NCBI RefSeq assembly: GCF_022376445.1
Contig: NW_025955200.1
Location: 1 to 59,369 of the forward strand
From: Fomitopsis serialis
Lineage: Eukaryota; Basidiomycota; Agaricomycetes; Polyporales; Fomitopsidaceae
Length of the DNA: 59,369 bases
Direction of reading: 5' to 3'
In this document: positions 57,871-59,369 of the stretch, piece by piece
How positions within the stretch are numbered: position 1 is the stretch's first letter
Layout of the letters: each line of letters opens with the position of its first letter
Notes under the pieces: model-generated
Databases searched by the model: none
What the model was told of the DNA's origin: nothing
What the model saw: the letters and a program-made list of their open reading frames with translations, nothing else
Made by a program: the position numbers and the translations under genes

Positions 57871-58073
57871 TGTAACGTGGCTACGTTACATTCACGTAGT
57901 TACTAAATTAGGACAGATAATGTATCTACGATCGCGTGCGTAGGCGCCGTCCCTTAAGGACGGCGCCAGCGAGTGTGGGAGTTCCAGCTCCTTTACACTC
58001 GTCACCGATACCGCACCACTCTGGAATAGAGACTGGGTGCAGCGTATCACGGCGTGAGTAAGGGGCGTTATAC
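57871..58073 (+). repeat. 3' LTR
   Basis: Identical to the 5' LTR except for about three positions (CGATACC for CAATACC, TATCACGG for TATCATGG, four G instead of five near the end). Confidence 0.9.
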
Positions 58074-58317
58074 CTCGCCCGGGACCTGGCTCGTATGGGG
58101 TCACGGCGTCCGCTGGCTTCTGGTACGCATGCCCCCGCTTGTCCCTTCCGCCGCTTGACTCTCGACCTAGCGCATGCTCTTCGACTCGTTCTCCCTGGCT
58201 ACGGCCCACGGCAACGCGTCGCTCCCGTCCCCGCAGTGTTCCCTCCGTGGCCTCTCTGCTCGCCTACGTTGACGCCGTGTTTGAGGGCATTCCCTCCGAT
58301 ATCGGTACCGGACCGCC
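58074..58317. other. Flank right of the gypsy element
   Basis: GC-rich, with open but unrecognised frames; no target-site duplication with the left flank. Confidence 0.4.
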
Positions 58318-58731
58318 TTGTATCCTGCCATCGCGTGGTCCCCTCACAGGGTCCATGCCGACCCGTCCAGCGGACAGCCTCCCCCGCCATCTCCCCCTCA
58401 GTTCATAGACCCTCCACTCCGCCTATCTTCCCTCCGGCTTGCTTCCGATAACCAAGACTCCCTTTATGCTCGAATGGGCGCGTTGATGAGCGAGCAGCGG
58501 TCCTCTGCCGGTCATATCCGTAACGACGTCGGGTTTGTAGTCCGCGAGATCTACGACTTGGGCCGTTCCGTCCGCCTGATCACCGAACCGGAAGGTGCTT
58601 TCGGGGGTGCTGCCGGAGGGAACGTCGATCCGGAGGAGAGTTCGGTCGGAGGCCCGGAAGGTATCGACATCACCGTTCCGGAGATGTTCGACGGAGGGAA
58701 CACTGTTTCGAGTGTACCCTTGGGCTTGTAG
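58318..58731 (+). CDS. Possible hypothetical protein or retroelement fragment
   Basis: An open frame of 137 codons. Its middle (LRLSSLRLASDNQDSLYARM, then a helical stretch) looks like protein and resembles the minus-strand product at 59112-59360 (MQLSPLRASSDSLDALISQL). The N-terminal Pro/Ser-rich part and the true start are uncertain. Family not recognised. Confidence 0.3.
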   Translation: MYPAIAWSPHRVHADPSSGQPPPPSPPQFIDPPLRLSSLRLASDNQDSLYARMGALMSEQRSSAGHIRNDVGFVVREIYDLGRSVRLITEPEGAFGGAAGGNVDPEESSVGGPEGIDITVPEMFDGGNTVSSVPLGL

Positions 58732-59005
58732 TCGTTCGTAGCTCTCTGAATGAACGCCGGTTCCTTGTGCCGTTCCTTTCCTTGTACTATATGTTGCCTT
58801 ACGGGGCTGGGCTACGTCCCTGCCCCACAACGGATACAAGGCAAACAACTACAAAGGACAACGGACGGCGTTACACGGAAGGGACGTCGAAGGATAGGTT
58901 ACCTAGGCAGCACAACCGGAAAGCAACTCATTAGGGCAACCGGAGGCAGCCCTGGACGGCACCGGAGGGTATAGGAACGAACTACTCCTCACGCACACTC
59001 TCCCC

Positions 59006-59368
59006 TCATCCATCAAAATCAGTCTCGGTCTCGGTTTCGACACCCGCATCCTCGAAATCGTCACTAGTACGCGCCGGAGGGAACTGAAGGCGACGCGGAA
59101 TGCCGGAATAGTCAGCGTCCGGAACGTACACGGCCACGCGAAAGACGATCGTGCACGCCGGCAACACTGGACGCCAGGCCGGAGAGAATACGGCGGGTAT
59201 GCTGAACCTCGGACTGGAAGGAGGCGGACACGTCACGTTGAACGCTAGCGTAACGTTGGAGCTGGGAGATGAGCGCGTCGAGGCTGTCGGAGGAAGCCCG
59301 GAGGGGGGAGAGCTGCATGGGCCTCTCGAGGTACCGGACCGGAAGCAACGGACGGCCCACTTCGACAT
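59006..59368 (-). CDS. Possible hypothetical protein, cut by the window edge
   Basis: Two overlapping minus-strand frames. One (59112-59360) encodes a helical, coiled-coil-like segment similar to the product at 58318-58731. The other (59006-59368) ends in a Glu/Asp-Thr tail (ETETETDFDG). A one-base shift between them would give one protein: helical part followed by YVPDADYSGIPRRLQFPPAR. The start is outside the window. Confidence 0.3.
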   Translation of the reverse strand: MSKWAVRCFRSGTSRGPCSSPPSGLPPTASTRSSPSSNVTLAFNVTCPPPSSPRFSIPAVFSPAWRPVLPACTIVFRVAVYVPDADYSGIPRRLQFPPARTSDDFEDAGVETETETDFDG

Positions 59369-59369
59369 C

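Larger units (their letters stand above)
48017..58073 (+). mobile_element. Ty3/gypsy chromovirus, full length with two LTRs
   Basis: Two LTRs of about 204 bp (48017-48220, 57871-58073) differ at about three positions, one of them the length of a G run, so the insertion is recent. Order: Gag-Pro, Pol (RT, RNase H, integrase, chromodomain), accessory ORF, polypurine tract, 3' LTR. RNase H lies before integrase, as in gypsy. No target-site duplication is visible. The frame breaks are all one-base losses in homopolymers, so the element may be active in the real genome. Confidence 0.92.

Noticed and set aside
48011..58079. Target-site duplication around the gypsy element
   Set aside because: ATTATC before the 5' LTR and CTCGCC after the 3' LTR do not match; TTATAC near both LTR ends is part of the LTRs.
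1..59369. tRNA, rRNA or riboswitch genes
   Set aside because: No A/B box pair, cloverleaf or conserved rRNA stretch was seen by eye; a tRNAscan-SE/Infernal run would be needed to exclude small ones.

Overview
The window is from a filamentous basidiomycete, most likely an Agaricomycete. The genes are cut by many introns of 45-75 nt with GTRNGT donors, CTRAY branch sites and YAG acceptors. The transposon families (a Plavaka transposase, an APE-type LINE with RNase H, a chromodomain Ty3/gypsy element, a Ty1/copia Gag) and the multicopy 2-oxoglutarate/Fe(II) dioxygenase and DUF6532-like genes fit that group. There are no bacterial-style operons. Nearly all of the sequence is accessory and transposon-derived; I recognise no housekeeping gene.

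Layout. 1-1729 (-): Ty1/copia Gag plus the start of the protease, running off the left edge. About 2225-9036 (+): a nearly full-length LINE, with an ORF1 carrying zinc knuckles, an ORF2 with endonuclease-RT-RNase H-zinc finger, and a poly(A) tail. 9999-22525: a 12.5 kb segment bounded by a 36-bp inverted repeat (35/36 identical). It holds a many-exon gene on the minus strand with a probable TET/JBP-like dioxygenase fold, a tandem array of about 160-bp units with two conserved palindromes each, and a small three-exon plus-strand gene. That small gene encodes an N-terminus imitating the histone H3 tail followed by a PHD-like cysteine cluster.

23268-42029: a minus-strand series of gene E, gene F, a TET-like dioxygenase (gene A) and a DUF6532-like protein. 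Gene A is split: its first four exons lie at 37503-38535 and the rest at 26330-28218. Between them, inside intron 4, sits a 9,223-bp segment with 12-bp terminal inverted repeats. Removing it leaves a normal 61-nt intron. The inserted segment carries its own TET-like plus DUF6532-like gene pair in the same order, and one and a half copies of an uncharacterised family (gene C).

42918-46136 (+): a Plavaka transposase gene. 46372-47624 (+): a third gene C copy. 48017-58073: a young Ty3/gypsy chromovirus with two about 204-bp LTRs, a Gag-Pro/Pol junction made of an in-frame UAG followed at once by a stable hairpin, a chromodomain, and an extra ORF between pol and the 3' LTR. 58074-59369: uncertain coding fragments.

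Two cross-cutting patterns matter for every pseudogene call. About eleven reading-frame breaks can each be repaired by adding one base, mostly in a homopolymer, so many may be sequencing errors. Four of the six internal stop codons are TGA where CGA would fit, consistent with C-to-T change at CpG.
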